The notes under the pieces are model-generated. The model saw nothing but the letters and a program-made list of their open reading frames with translations, ran no database searches and was not told the origin of the DNA. Positions 38,601-52,346 of a DNA stretch of 64,000 bases are shown one piece after another. The translations under genes were made by a program, and so were the position numbers. The stretch is from Phylloscopus collybita (taxonomy: Eukaryota > Chordata > Aves > Passeriformes > Phylloscopidae). Location of the stretch: contig JAJNNQ010000006.1 of the NCBI GenBank assembly GCA_027886175.1, positions 5,084,001-5,148,000 of the forward strand. Reading direction: 5' to 3'. How positions within the stretch are numbered: position 1 is the first letter of the stretch; each line of letters opens with the position of its first letter.

Positions 38601-39863
38601 CCCACAAAAACCCCAAAATTTTACCTTGGAGCAGTAGCAATAGCTGAGTTACAACACTGACAAAGAAGATGAAAGAAAAAAGAAAAGGTCTTCTATAAGC
38701 AACCAGAAAAAATATGTTAGCGAACTTGATGAGAACTTATAAAGACTGTGTGTTCATATTAATTTACATGTAATAATGTCTCTTTCCAGTATCAACAGCA
38801 AATGTTCAATTACATGGAAAAATGACACTGTTCTCCTATATAATTGCCTAATGTTTTTGAAACAGGAAAAATACAGGAAAAGGAGTATTGGTTTATTTTC
38901 TACAATTACTCATTAAGTCATGAAATTACAGTGGATTTTGTAGATTTTAAAAGATATTCTGTTGCTTTGCAGAGGACCCATTAGTCCATTCAAAAAAGCT
39001 CTATCATGTATAGGAGAAAACGCTTTGTCTGGACCAGTTTGTGGTGTTGTCTATTAAAATCTATCTGTGGCAATCAGATATTATGTGCAATTACATATTC
39101 ACCTTTCCTGTGTTACTCTACATTACTGGGTTTTGTTTTTTTTTTTTCAATTTTACGCATAAATCTTCACCCCAATCTCTTTTTGTCGGTCTCTTCGCAG
39201 GTACAAAGACTTTAGATTTTCCAAATACTTGTATTCCTGTTAGAATGTGAATTCCCACCCATAAACACTGAGCTATTCATCAACAGAAACTTTTCAAAAG
39301 CTGGTATTTCAGTTAAAGGAATTCCCCTCTCTGACACCCTCTTTAACACTATCTTCAGACAGTGGAGCAGATAATGACCTTAAATCTTTCCTCTTTTGAA
39401 GCTACACTCCCTTTGATGTTACACTGAAAGATAAGAGGAAGGGCTGGTACCTCCACAATATAAAATTGTGTGAGGTTGTGTGCAGGCAAATAGGATAGGA
39501 GGAAAAGCTGACTGGAAGACTATGGATAGCATACAGAGCCTTTGCTGATGTGAGCTACTGGTTAGAAGTCATGCTTACATGGATCCAAATCCAAACCTAT
39601 GCATGATCCATGTGACCCCTGCCAGTCCAAGACTTAAACCTAGTCAATTACCCCTGACAGAGCTGCAGTAAATACAACTCTTTCCAAAATCTGACCACAT
39701 GCCTCATTCCAACCCTTTCAGCCCATGGATGCTTCAGATCTAAACCTCACAGGAGGGGAGCAGGGGGAGTAGGAGATTCAAAAGAATGTGACAGCACAAA
39801 TTAGTGAGGGAAATCAGTGATCTGATTCATAAAGTGGTTCATAAGCTTGGTTGTTTTATATAT
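35659..39863. other. Unique AT-rich non-coding DNA
   Basis: No gene is recognised. It includes a possible conserved element around 38050-38340 and an A/C-rich tract (38562-38618). Confidence 0.5.
38562..38618. repeat. (CCAAA)n / A-C-rich tract
   Basis: Repeated CCAAA/CCAAC units are followed by A8, C6 and further A/C runs. Confidence 0.9.
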
Positions 39864-39995
39864 CATGGAACAATGGAATCATAAAATGGTTTGAGTTGAA
39901 AGGAGCTTGAAAGATCACCCAGTTTCTGTCACCCTGTCATGAGCAGAAACACCTTCCTGTAGACCAGGTTGCTCAAAACCAAATCCAGCAACCCC
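39864..39995 (-). mobile_element. CR1 LINE 3'-end fragment, antisense
   Basis: The order AATGGAATCATAAAATGGTT, GAAAGATCACCCAG and GTAGACCAGGTTGCTCAAAA is antisense CR1 3' UTR with its octamer end on the left. The right edge is uncertain because similarity fades after 39985. Confidence 0.85.
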
Positions 39996-42395
39996 GAGCC
40001 ATGAACTCTTTGCCAGACAATCTAACGCCACTGAGAAACTAATGCTGGTGAGTACATCCAGCTAACCAAGTCTATAAGTGAAGTTCTGATACTTCTAATT
40101 CACTGATCAGTAAATACAAAATAGTAGCTGCCCAGACTGGCTCCACATCCGTACAATAATCCTAGACATGTGATCTCTGACACCTAACATGGATGATAAG
40201 GGGCAAAACCAAACCCCTGTATCCCTTCCACACATAAAAAAAGTACTCACACATTGGTACCCAGCAGCTGGAATCTAAACTTTAATTGTAATCTCATCAA
40301 TCCTTGTCAGATTTAGATCTATTCTCATCCTGTTGCTTCTTCTGTCTCTTATTACAGTCTGACAGTCCACAGTGGTTTCCTTTTCAGCTATTTTCCTGTC
40401 AGATTCTCCTAAAAAGCAAGTTTCCAGTAAAAACCAATTCCAAGCATGGCCAATGAGCCTCATTATCAGAATTTTCTTGGTAAAATTTAACTTTTAGTAC
40501 TGTAGTGGTCTCTACCTTCCTCCTATCTCAACAGTAAGAGCAGTAACACAGGGATCTCTATTAACTCCTGTCCTAAATCACTCACACTGTCCTAAATTTA
40601 TATCAGTCTTAAACATATTCTAGTATGAGCAACGAAACGTTCACTCAGCAGAAGGCTTCAAAGAAATTTAAAATTCTATTCACATTTTTCGGAAAACTAA
40701 GAATGTCAATTTATAGACACGAATGATCACAAATCTGTAATAGGGATTTACTGTGGAAGGATAAATTTTTTCAGATGACAATAATTGCTTCACCCAAATA
40801 CCGTTTCATATCAACATATAATGTATCGGACAATGCACAGGATGCAGCGATCTCATTGACATAATCTTCTGTGAAGAACTTCAAGCGACCTTTCCACAAG
40901 TAATTCCACAAGGAAACCCAGAAACTAGCAAAAACAGAACTGATTCTAATAGAAGAAATTCTCTCCTTACTTTACAAATGAAATTAGTTTTATCTCTTCC
41001 CAACTGAATATGTTACTCTGCTGAGTTTGATCAACCTTTTTATCTCAAGAAAGATTGATTACCAATTAAATATTGCATAAGCTGATAAAATGATACCTGA
41101 AGTTTATCCAGATGGCTTTATTAGAAACAATAATATCTGACACAAGCACTACTTGGAAAGAGAATATTGCTCAAATACTTCAGAAGTTACAGGAAGTTTT
41201 AATGATATCTTGACAAAGCAGGAAATCACAGTAGATAGTATTGTAATTTAAGGTGACCTTGTAAATAGCTGATATAAAATATGTTATTAAACTGTTGTTT
41301 CCTGACATTCCACTTTTGCCGCCATTTGCTGTCAGGTTACATCCACTGAAATGAAACTACATGAACAGCCATCCTTCAAACACCAAGTTCCATTGTTTTT
41401 CCTGCCTCCCAGGGCATGAAATAGCTACCCACCACCTGCTGCTCACAGGCTGGTTTGTCAGGTTGCTAGTCAGAATTGATACACACTGATTTTTTTAGTG
41501 CCCTAAACTATGTTATATTTCTGTAGTTCTTAGGGTAGCTCCTGTTGCCCTGTGCTGATCTGCAAACATTCCCCGAACTAAATAAAAACAAAAATAATTC
41601 TAGACTAGACTATCTATATTTGAATTTTACCATATGTCATACAAGGACTTTGAATGAAAATTGTATATTTGGGGCAAGTAACAGAACAGCCAGTGGCAAA
41701 TTCATTAAGCATCTGCAGCTGAAATTATTTTGGGTTCATTGATTCAATGTTTTTCATGAAATAATTGTATCTGGCTGTTCAGACTTACAAACGAACACTT
41801 CTGTTTTCAAAAAATTATGAGAAAGGACAAGAAATTATTCAAGGAACTTTCTCTTAGCTGACAACCTCCAGGTGCACCCCATATATGCACATATTCCAGT
41901 ATGTTTACCCTTTAAAAAATTATTTATAATCATTTCAAAAAGCAATAGTATTCATTTACTTAATTTTTTGAACACACAAGCTGGAATTGGGTACAAAATA
42001 GGAAAGAGTCAACCCATATGAGCAATGGGAAAGCTTTCAAGCTGTGTTTTTCTCATCACATTTCACTTGATGGAAAGAAAAAAAAATCCTTGACATTGGT
42101 CTAGCTATCATAAAATGTTATCAAAATTCTTTCAGCTCAGAATGAAATGTTCTAAATAGATTAGCAAGCTAAGTTTACTCTATTTTTATGAAATATCGTG
42201 TCTGAAACAGGTTATATTCCCAAAAGAATAAATAAAAATTGTATTTTTTCTTGCAGACTTTTTTTCTTGCAGGTTAAGATTTAGTGACAAATTAAACATC
42301 AGACATACTGTTATTTTTTAAAATACTGAACAAAACCTTCTAAGTCCCACAAGGAAGGATTTAGCTAAAATTCAGATGTATTTACAGAAACCACA

Positions 42396-42400
<5 letters not shown>
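39996..42400. other. Unique AT-rich non-coding DNA
   Basis: No recognisable gene or repeat family. Some more complex stretches (40800-40920, 41320-41480) are not assignable. Confidence 0.5.

Positions 42401-42439
<39 letters not shown>
42401..42439. repeat. 39-nt poly-A tract
   Basis: An uninterrupted A39 is bordered by CCACAAAATT on the left and CCACAAACAAAAAAAACCC on the right. The shared CCACAAA could be a short direct repeat. No AATAAA is found just upstream. Confidence 0.95.
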
Positions 42440-42441
<2 letters not shown>

Positions 42442-42908
42442 ACAAACAAAAAAAACCCACCTAAATTCTGTTTTAAGAAATCCTTAATGTTGATATGGCT
42501 GGGATTGTAAGTAAAAATATTTTTTAATATTTTTTAATATTTTAAAATATTTTTTTAATGACACATTTACTCCACTAGCAGTTACCAGTCCAGCAGCAGT
42601 GAGCATCCCCCTAGAAGCTGGCACTCAGGCTGTTTGTGCCCTTCACGTCATTGTTTGTGCTGGCTTGTTTTTGTTTTGTTTTTACCGTTAAAACTCTTTA
42701 TTTATTGGCATGAATTTCCAAAGAGCCCTGTAAATATTGATTTGTCCAGCAGAGGAGAGTAATCTGACAGATCACTCATACCTGCAAGTGTACACCAAAG
42801 ATATTAAGTACTGTGGTCTGGAAAACAGTAGGAAAGCTTGATGGCATACCTTCATCCCTTTCATTGAAAGAAACACAACAGACAAACCAGCATAACAACT
42901 GGAAACTC

Positions 42909-42958
42909 CAAAACCAACCAACAAACAAAAACGCAACAAAGAAAACAAAAAAAAAAAA
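42909..42958. repeat. A/C-rich tract
   Basis: CCAACCAACAAACAAAAACG-type units ending in about A12. Confidence 0.85.
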
Positions 42959-43705
42959 TGTATGGCTGTGCTCTGTTGGCAGTATAGATGTATCAGCAAG
43001 CCTAAAGTATTATGGAAACCCAAGACTCTATCCTCTTGACTTTCAACTTTTTTCAAAAGCAGTTTAGAAGTTTTGTTCATGTGATTTAAAAGCTACACAA
43101 AGCAAGCAGAAAAGAGAGAACTGTCTTATAAAGACAATCAAGAGTTTGATTAACAGCTAATGGAACAGAATTAAAATGAATCATTTAGCCATGGAAGTTA
43201 GATACTTCTATTAGTAAACAGAACAACCCCTTGCCTGGTTACAGATCAAAAGTGATTGCAGCTAGATAGAATGAAACTTCACCTGGCGTCCTTGTGTACT
43301 CTGTGTAGTCACTGTTTATAAGATTCTTTAATGTTTAAAAAAGATAATTTCTCCTTTACAGAAGTGTATATGTCAAAAGCAATGTTGAAATTGGCAGCAT
43401 ACCCATGAGATCTATGGGAAGGAGTGTTTTTCTATACAGTTTAAATAACAGATTTTTTTGTAAGTTCATGTTTCTGAAGTGAGAAATGAATTCACATAAG
43501 ACATAGTAAATGGATATATTTTTCACTAAACAAATTTTTGTGACCTTATTGGGAAATATTTATTTCTTTTCCATTCTTTTATTGTTTTTAGTTTTCTATC
43601 ACTGTTGGGATCCCAAATCGTACTCGTTCTGGCCCATGACACACATCCAAATAATTCATAAATATATTTAAAATTTATTATCATTGAATTGACTTACCTA
43701 TTGAT

Positions 43706-43774
43706 CTAAAAACCCCAAACCCAACAACAAACAAAAAGTGAACCACAGCAAAAAACCCAAACAAAACAAAACAC
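43706..43774. repeat. A/C-rich tract
   Basis: AAAACCCC, AACAAAC and AACAAAAC units. Confidence 0.85.
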
Positions 43775-44211
43775 ATGAAATGCCAATGATGCAACAAGAG
43801 AAACTATTTTCTCAGGCTGAAGCTGACTGAGAACATCCCATATATAAAAATAAAATGCATTTCTGTGGATGTACTGATGCTTCACCATCTGTCCAACATC
43901 TCAGATTTACTCTCCCAGATAACTTCATATTTCACCCTGCAGTCCCTAAAGAAGCATCACTTTAAGCTGGGCCACATGGAAAAAATGTTCTTCAATAAAA
44001 TCTGAAGGTCTTGCTTTTAGCTGCAAGGGCCTCTAATCTAAATAAATGATGTGCCTATGGAGCAAGCTGCATTTATATTTACAGAAATAGGGAGGAGCAA
44101 ATGCAAGGGAAAGAATGCTAGAATGAAAATAAAGACAGAAGAAAAAAGAAGGAGAAAATAGACTGGAAAGAAAAGGAGAGCTAGGAAAAGAGAAGTAAAA
44201 GAGAAGCAAAA

Positions 44212-44250
44212 TAAACAAACAAACAGAACAAACAAACAAAAAAACCAACA
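44212..44250. repeat. (AAAC)n tract
   Basis: AAAC units with one G interruption and an A7 run. It lies at the right end of a purine-rich stretch (about 44090-44210). Confidence 0.9.
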
Positions 44251-45666
44251 GTAACTCCAGAATGACTGGAGTGACAGATAGAGGGATTTGCAGAGAAAGC
44301 CAGAAGATGCTGGCAGTTATCTATCAGTCTGCCTTGATGAAACAGGTATTGGAAATTAACTTGGGAACCCTATGAATTACATTCAATCCATGCTCTGGGC
44401 TAAGCACTTGTCAATTTTAGCTGCTATTGCAACCTATTACTTACAGACTACATGGCTGGCAAGCTAATGGCACTAGAGTTAAAGAATAGCAGCATAAACT
44501 GTGTACAGTGATGCTTGTCACAGTCTGAGCGTATCTTCCCACTGTCCAGTGGGAAACCTGAAAGACCAAACTCTTGCTTCCTCAGTGAGCACTTGACCTC
44601 ATATTACATTTTTCACAGAGGAGAAAAGTACATACCTGAAGAATTAATCAATGATCTGCCAGTCCAGAGAAAGCTTTCAGAAAGGTTTTCTGGGCATTGT
44701 GAAAAAGTGCTTTGACTAAACCTTTCTTGAACTTTCTTCCCCCTTCCCACAGGATATTCCATTCTGAAGCGGAGCTCTCAAAACTGAGAATTTTTTTGAA
44801 TATGCTAATAAAAAAGCAAGCAAATATGCTCTCCTTATAAAATTTAGGCCTCTTGTGTAAACAATGTACTTTGTTGTGGATCAGGATGTCCTGCTTGTCT
44901 AATGCTTGATTACTTAGGATTCGAAACCACCTCCAAGGGAAGGTACATTTTATATCTACAAATGCATGCATTGATAGTGGTGCACTGAAATATTAAAAAT
45001 GCTCTTTATTAGAAATGTACCCATACAACATACTGGAATTGCTTTATTATACTTTTTTCAGCTGATAAGCTTGTTTAAGAGTGAACTATTTGAATAACCA
45101 AGCACATTCAGAGTAAATGTCAGACACCGTGATCCTGTGACTACCAGCTGCTTCTGCTTTTGGTGTAGAGGGAGAAAGAAAGAAAGAAGTACAAGTACCA
45201 AAAAACAGAGCGAATGCCAAATTAGAACAAATGTTTGTCAAGTAAAAAGGGCAGCTTTTTGTTTGATGAAGGAGACTTAATTAGAAAACTCACAGAAAGA
45301 ATCTGTCTTGAAAGTAGCAGATCCATTTTCTTCAGATAAGCTAGTGAACCATCTTGAACTTTGCAAAGAATTGCTGAACCAATAATACAAGAGGAAAGAA
45401 AAATCTAGAAAATATTCTGCAACATCCCTTGGAAATGAACTAACCAATTATCAATGTGGTGCTCCATCCCAGGAAAGGAGTGATATGACACATTTACTTA
45501 CTATTTTTTTTCCTCCAATTTGGAGTGGACAAATAAATGTTTACAGAAAGAAATTATTTTGTACATTGTTTCTCTTTTACAGCAGACTATAATTTCAAAA
45601 TTTAAATCACTTGTATGTTCTAAGTCACCTACATGGTACATTATCCACCCAGTTTGCTGACAAGGT

Positions 45667-45757
45667 TTTTTTTTTTTGGTGGGTTTTTTTTGGTTGGTTG
45701 GTTTTTCTTTGTTTGTTTTGTTTGTTTGTTTTGGTGTTTTTGTTTTGTTTTGTTTTC
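45667..45757. repeat. G/T-rich tract with (TTTG)n
   Basis: T11, GGTGGG, T8, GGTTGGTTGG and then TTTG/TTTTG units. The minus-strand Lys/Thr/Asn-rich ORF across it is an artefact. Confidence 0.9.
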
Positions 45758-48030
45758 TCCCTAACAGCAACCATAACAAGAACCTATTAAGGAGCATAAT
45801 ATTTTGCATTAGACAAGGGCATCTTGACTGTATGAAAGAACACAGTAAACAAAATTCTTTTAACTATGACAAAACAATTAAATAATGAAAAAAAAAGCCA
45901 GCCCAAAGAAAAATGATTATGTAGAAACTCGATGTAACTCTAAAATTGTCTTCAAAAAGAAGATTTTGTTCTAAAAGGTTTTGGAGAGTTTTATGCTTCA
46001 TTGGTATTCTTTAAGTGCTTTTCTCCTCATTCTTAGCCTTCCACATTACAACCATGTTTGACACAATACTGCAGGCCTGGAATTCAAGTCTGCAGCATGT
46101 ATAGAATGGTATCATAAAGCACCTATGCTCTTATGACACAAATTAAGCAAAAATACTTTTATCATCATAGGACAGACAAATAAAAAGATGCATTAAAAAC
46201 AAACAGGCAAGTAAAAAATATCAGCATAAGTTAGGATTTAAAGATCCACAGAAAATTCACATCATATGGATTTTCAAAACAGAAAAGACAAGCCCTTAAG
46301 AGGTACTTTTCCACATTTTCTTTCCGTTTATCTTTGCTTTAAGGTTTTGGAATTGAGCCTTTGTGCATGGGGCTCTCAAAAGGCTCATTGAAATCTACAG
46401 AGATTTTCTATCTGTATATAGAATGTCCTTTTCAAAGGACAGAAAAGCATGGATAAAGCAAGGACTTTAAAAGTTTTGGTATACATAAAAATCAAATGCT
46501 TATCTTAGCAGAAGATGCTTTATTTAACTAACAAAAAATGCCAAGTGTATTTAGTGGAGAGCCTCCTACTCTGGGAAGTAAGGGGGAGTATAGCTTGAGT
46601 TCATACTCCCCCCATTTTAAAACAAAGTAATGTAACATTTCATAAAAAGGTTATTCTAATAAATCATGTTTCAAATATTTTAAAAAACCCTAATAAATCA
46701 TTTGACTCTACAAATATACACTTATTTTCTGTATGATTTTATTTTTATAAAGGTTCAGAAGATTGTTAGTGTTTGTTATAGTACTTAAGATAGAGGTACA
46801 AGTAAACTTCTCATCTTCCCCATTAGTGCCCCTTTTTCCCTGTCATCTGCAGCATCTGTGTATATGTAATATACCAAAGACATAGTGATTAAACTTGGAT
46901 TAAGGGTTGATATATATCCTTTGGATATTCATTCCTACAGAATAGCAGTAGGAATTGCTAGCAGTTATAGTAAAATTTTTTTAAAGGTTGAAAGACATTC
47001 CTGATCCCTAAGGATGATGAAACTCAAATAGATTACATGGAAAATCCATGGTTCATATGGATATGGAGAGAAATGGTTGAACCATGGTAACACTGCACAA
47101 ACTACTCCCACAATATCATGAAGTCTTGACAATATTTCAGGTTGATGGGTGTCAAGGCAGAAGCAATATGAAGTGATAACAGTGTTAAAACCTAAAATAC
47201 TTTCTTCTGCTTGAAGAAGGGCTTTTTTTTTTTTCCCAGTTAAGAATGATGTTGCTTTGTCATTGTTGAAAATTTAAAACATTAGCAAAGATGATAGTAT
47301 GCTGTTGTTAGGTCAGCTCTACTTGAACTGATTTTGCCTGTAAATGGAAAACTATGGCCAAGTCACGTCTCCTGAATGCCAACTTTCTGAGATTTGGGCC
47401 TCTCTATGGGAACACAAATGGGTACACTTCTAAAACATATACTGGTTATTTTTTTTTCTCCATTAACATTGTTTAATGTTATTAATTAATGCTCTGTCAA
47501 GACCAGGATTCATATGAAAACATAACATATTTCAGCATAAATATTTCTCAGAGCTTCTTGATCTTCACTACATACAAGGGGTCCAAACACTGGTAAAGGA
47601 AAGAAAACAGTTTGTATAGGTTACATTGGTTTAAGACTGTGAGTTTTTAGGTCACTATTCATTTAGGTCGTGTCTTCCAGTAAAGAAACATGAGAACACT
47701 TGATAGTGCACTGTGTTTATTTAGAGACTGCTTAGTCTGTTGGCTGCAGAGAATAGCAGTATCCCAAGTATACCTAGGTTTTCTGCTGTGATGGTAGAGA
47801 AAAGATTATTTATTTCTGCTCTCATGATGATGCAGTTACTTCCAATGTTGTTATCTCTTTTCAGTACATAGATGCCTCAGAAAACCATTGCTGACCTACC
47901 AGGTTACAAAAGCAGGCTGGTCTCTAATGAAGTATTGCACTGCAGGAATAACAACATCCCAAACCTACAGAAGATTCCAGTGGCTTTACTTTCTGCCGGA
48001 AACTAAGAAATCCTTAAGCTTTCAAATCTT

Positions 48031-48032
<2 letters not shown>

Positions 48033-48075
<43 letters not shown>
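48033..48075. repeat. 43-nt poly-T tract
   Basis: An uninterrupted T43, the longest homopolymer in the window. On the minus strand it would be an A43, with no polyadenylation signal just upstream. Confidence 0.95.
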
Positions 48076-48076
<1 letters not shown>

Positions 48077-48342
48077 ATAAATAACAATCTTTGTCTGGAT
48101 GGAGTGATAATCTGATTAAGTGTTATCTCTAGTGTCCTGTGTTGTAAGTCAAGACCATTTCTACATTCTTTATGAATGATATCAGAAATGAATCACTACC
48201 CAGAGAGATAGTATTTGGAGGATGTGTTATCTGCAGGCAGACTGCAGCCTCTGATAATGAGTCTGGAGGGGTCATTACCATATTGGGTAACCAACTGATG
48301 AGTTCCTGCAGAAACCCTGATCAGACCAGTACTGTATATTGC

Positions 48343-48366
48343 TAATATACAGGTTAATATACAGGT
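48343..48366. repeat. 12-bp tandem duplication
   Basis: TAATATACAGGT occurs twice head-to-tail, followed by a partial third (TAATA). Confidence 0.93.
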
Positions 48367-50970
48367 TAATACTGGTTTAGATTCCACCTGAACAAAGCAC
48401 CTCAAAACATTGAAATTATTGTGAATCTTAATCACTCTGTTAAAAGAGAACCCATGCATTGCAGTGTTGATTAGTTTACATTTTTCCTGTATTTCTATGT
48501 AGTATCAATGTCTGCATGGAACTGTGTCTTAAAGTCAACACTAAAAAGCTGAAATTTACTGTCATGCTCTACTACTAAATACAGACACATATTTTACTTT
48601 TTCCTTTAAAAAAAAAATCAAAAAATCCGTATGAACTCCATGGGGGTTTTTTTTGTGGTTCAGAACACCTTTTCAGACCTTGTCTCTGCCTTAATAATCT
48701 TGAGTGTATCCTACCTTTGCATTTGAGTGAAACAGAGCTAAGGTACACTGCAACTTGCCTTGCAGCTGAGTTTCAGTGAGGGGAGAAGCTGGCTGGACAG
48801 ACTTGAAGGAAGTTCCACTATACCCACATTATTTCCATATCTGGCTAACTGAGAGACCACGTGTGCAGACCTAACCCTTGCTTTACAGTCTGCATACAGG
48901 TGGTGCATGCCAGCTTCAACAGCAGATAAATCATATCACTACATTTATTGTCAAAAAACAGTGAATAAAGTGTAAGTCATTCAGTGATATTGACCCTGAA
49001 AACAACATAAGAGTAACTTGGATCAAAACAGGAATCATAGCAGTAGAATTAGTTCAAGATTGCCCTGTTCAACACTAGCTTTTAATGTAATCTAGCTCTC
49101 TTAGAGCTAGACTAAAGTTTTAACATATTTTCAGTGTCAGAAAAGATGGTAATCTTGTTATTTATATCTAATATGCAAGCTATTATTTTCTTGAAGTATG
49201 TGGAAAATGTATTTTGTTTCCTAAACACAAGCTATTATGATTTAAGTCAGGTAAATTATTAGACTTATGACCTGATCAGCAATTTTTATTTCACATGCTT
49301 CTCACTATTATAAGTTTCTTTCATTTGCCTTGTACTGAAAATATTTATTCTGACCACCAAGCTACCTCTGGTCAGTCACAACCAGTTTAAAGAATATTTT
49401 ATCTTTCCTATTATTTACAATTCCACCTGACTCGACTTTCTTAAACCAATATGTCACTTTCTTTTCATTTTTCATGCATGGCCACATCTTACACTGAACT
49501 TGAAATAGTTCTTTATGCCTCTGTGAAATATATCTACAATTTTCCTTTTACTTTTGTAAAATGGAAGTCAAGCTGGAAGAATATAATGTGTGATAAATTG
49601 GTATATTTTTCATTACTAAAGAATGTGAACTATTTTCTCTACTGTATATTTAGCTGCTTTTTGCTTTGAACTTTTGCACTTCAATCAAAGTGCAATTTTG
49701 AACAAAACTGGTTTTTAACTTTTATGGGAGGCTCAGCTAGATTTCTTTTTTCATTGTAACTAACTTGCAAGAGAAAAGTTACCAGCAGAGAAGACCTCAT
49801 TATCAGACATGGATCAAAATATATATCAAAAATAATCAAAGGTACACATATATGTATATATGTAGCCAGGAAGTGATTATGCCATTGTGTCACAAAAGCA
49901 GTGATTGCAAGTAATACTTAGAGACTTGCTGCCTTTGTATTGTATTCCTTTCCCTTAAACTTTTGCTCTTCCTGCTGCCACCACTGAGATAACAGTAGGA
50001 GCACCAGCAGAGACAAAACACCGACTGGCTGCTGTTGTCATTGCTTGAGTCAGGACATCTGGCCATCACAGACAAAAAATGTCAGTAACTTTTCTAAATA
50101 GAAATTTTAAAAGTACCTGAAAAAAATATTGACTTATTTCTTGATTTGACGAAGTTATTGCATTTGACTAATCCTGAAATATGATTGGACTCCTACTATG
50201 CTCTATGGTTCATTTATGTACTACACAAATAACTGCTGTTTGTCATGTTATAGTGATGCTTGGAAGTGCCTTTTATCTTTTCCACTTATTGTCCTTTTTT
50301 CTTACTGTGATCATATTTCCCATGTTGAACAGGATAAGTTTGGCAAACAGATGGATATTCTAATGACTGTATACTAAAATTTTTATGTATGGCACACTAA
50401 TTGTGTCTCTCTGTAAATTCTCAGTGCAAACCTCCAAAGTTAACCTCACAGTACTAGACAATTTGGGGGAAAGGAGTTGTTTATCCTCATTTTCTTGATT
50501 TAAGAGAGATTATTTTTTCCTTTCTCCCTACCACAATGACAACATTGCAAAATGGTCTATTTATCTTTTATTGTCCAGCTCCTAGGAGACAGAAGGTATA
50601 GGCAGAGAGTGGCACATGCATGTCCAGCTTATGGATTTTTTCCACCTTGTTTCCTGTGGAACAACAAAAGAATTCATACAGCTGGGATCTGCATCTACCC
50701 CATTGTTCACCACTTTTCATAAACACTGGAATTAAGACGGTTTTCCTCCAGAGATGAATTTACAAGACTTCGATAAATGAAGTAAGACACTGAAACTGAA
50801 TTGTAAGGAACCAAATATTATCAATTGCTCCAAACAATGGTAAGGGGAAGAGAGAACAAATTAAACTATGACTTTCTCCAATTTTGTCTGATAAGCTTCT
50901 TTTCCTTCCTATAGCAGCTTTTACTTATGGCATAAATACAATTTAAGGAAAAAGTTAAAATAAACCAACC

Positions 50971-50988
50971 AAAAAAAAAAAAAAAAAG
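50971..50988. repeat. Poly-A tract (A18)
   Basis: A18 preceded by AAACCAACC. Confidence 0.95.
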
Positions 50989-51544
50989 GTCTAGATAGTC
51001 ATTTGAAAGCAGATAGTAGAATAAGATAGTAGTTTTCTCTTTGTCAGACAAAGTATATGATATTCCTATTCTTTGGGTGAAGAAAACAACAAAAAATAAA
51101 ATTAAATTAATCACTTCCTACCCTCTGAAGTTTTTGGAAAACCAAGCTTTCAAAGGAAATAAAAAGCAATTGCCAGCAAAATGCGTACAGATAACTATCT
51201 CTTTCTTATTTATTTTAAAGCATTACAGATGCATTCTGAAGACAAGTCATCAGTCAACAGTGACAGTCAACAGGAAAATATATAAGAACAAATTGAGCTT
51301 TAATTTTTCTTGACTAAGTATAGACATCTATCATAACTAATGCACTTCTAATAGCACAGCATTTTTTCCATTAAGTAATCTCATCTATTTTGTTATGTGT
51401 CTTAAACCTAATTAGAAAGCAACAGTCCTAGCAGTTATAAGAGGAAAGGCAATATTTCTTTTGACCAATGTAGGTGAAATTTGCTGCAATTAAAGTTATG
51501 GCAAAGTTTACGCAAGAACAGAGAGATCATATCTTTGCTAAATA

Positions 51545-52110
51545 GGCTGTGAAGTCCTCCTACTTTTGGTGCTTAATTATTGGTGTCATGCTTGTAACAG
51601 CGGCATCTGTGCACACTCAACACTCTAATGGGCAGCTCCTACAGGACTAATGAATTTTAATTAATGGTGTTTAGCGTGGCTTTTGGTTTGTGGCTCTTGT
51701 AGAGGAGGCTATGCCCTTCTGCTCTTCTGTCCCCAAGTGAGCTGCATCTCTGTTGGGGAGCTCATAGGTACAGATGGTCAACAAAAGGTGAAGAATGCCA
51801 GAACTCTCTGGGCATCAGTCGCTTTTCAATAAAGATAAAGCTTGAATAGCTAATCAGCTTCCTTTTTTCCACCCAAGCTGTTGACGCTGTGGGCTAATGT
51901 TAATCTCTTTTAGTTAGATGACACATTTCTTTTAAATTCGAAAAATGCTTCCTCGTTTGGCAAATCAGAAGGCAGCCTCCTTCCCAGCCTTCCCATAGGT
52001 AGCTTTTAATGTAGCGTCCTTTGTCAGAGGCAAAACAAAAAGACCTCATGGTTGCACTTGGTCATTTTACCCATTCCCTGAGTTTTTGCAAATAACTGAA
52101 AACACATACA
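51545..52110. promoter_or_regulatory. Candidate conserved non-coding element (enhancer-like)
   Basis: About 550 bp of balanced-composition unique DNA sits within AT-rich surroundings. It contains TTAATTA (51573-51579), a TAATGAATTTTAATTAATGG block (51648-51667), CAATAAAG in TTTTCAATAAAGATAAAG, AGCTAATCAGC and several CA/TG-rich words. It has no simple repeat and no known mobile element. This texture is typical of vertebrate developmental enhancers that lie in gene deserts or long introns. There is no coding frame of note. The call is inference from appearance only. Confidence 0.38.
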
Positions 52111-52313
52111 TCTTCCTAAAACTGCAGTTTCTCTTCCAAATGTAAGTCTTTCTGTATGTATATTCTTTTCAGATCAAATATTTAGTCTTCACACTAATAC
52201 TTCCTTCATTTGTGGTTACAAAAATATGCAATAGAAGGCAAAACTTCTTTTGTGGAACTATAATTATTTTAGTTTGGTATAAAAGATTAATAAATGGGGT
52301 GGGGAAGTAATTT

Positions 52314-52346
52314 GAAAAAAAAAAAAACCAAACCAAACAACAATAA
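52314..52346. repeat. A/C-rich tract
   Basis: A13 followed by CCAAA units. Confidence 0.85.

Larger units (their letters stand above)
42440..48032. other. Unique AT-rich DNA with several A/C and G/T tracts
   Basis: No gene is seen. Low-complexity tracts in it are listed separately. The 107-codon minus ORF at 44648-44971 shows no domain. Confidence 0.5.
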
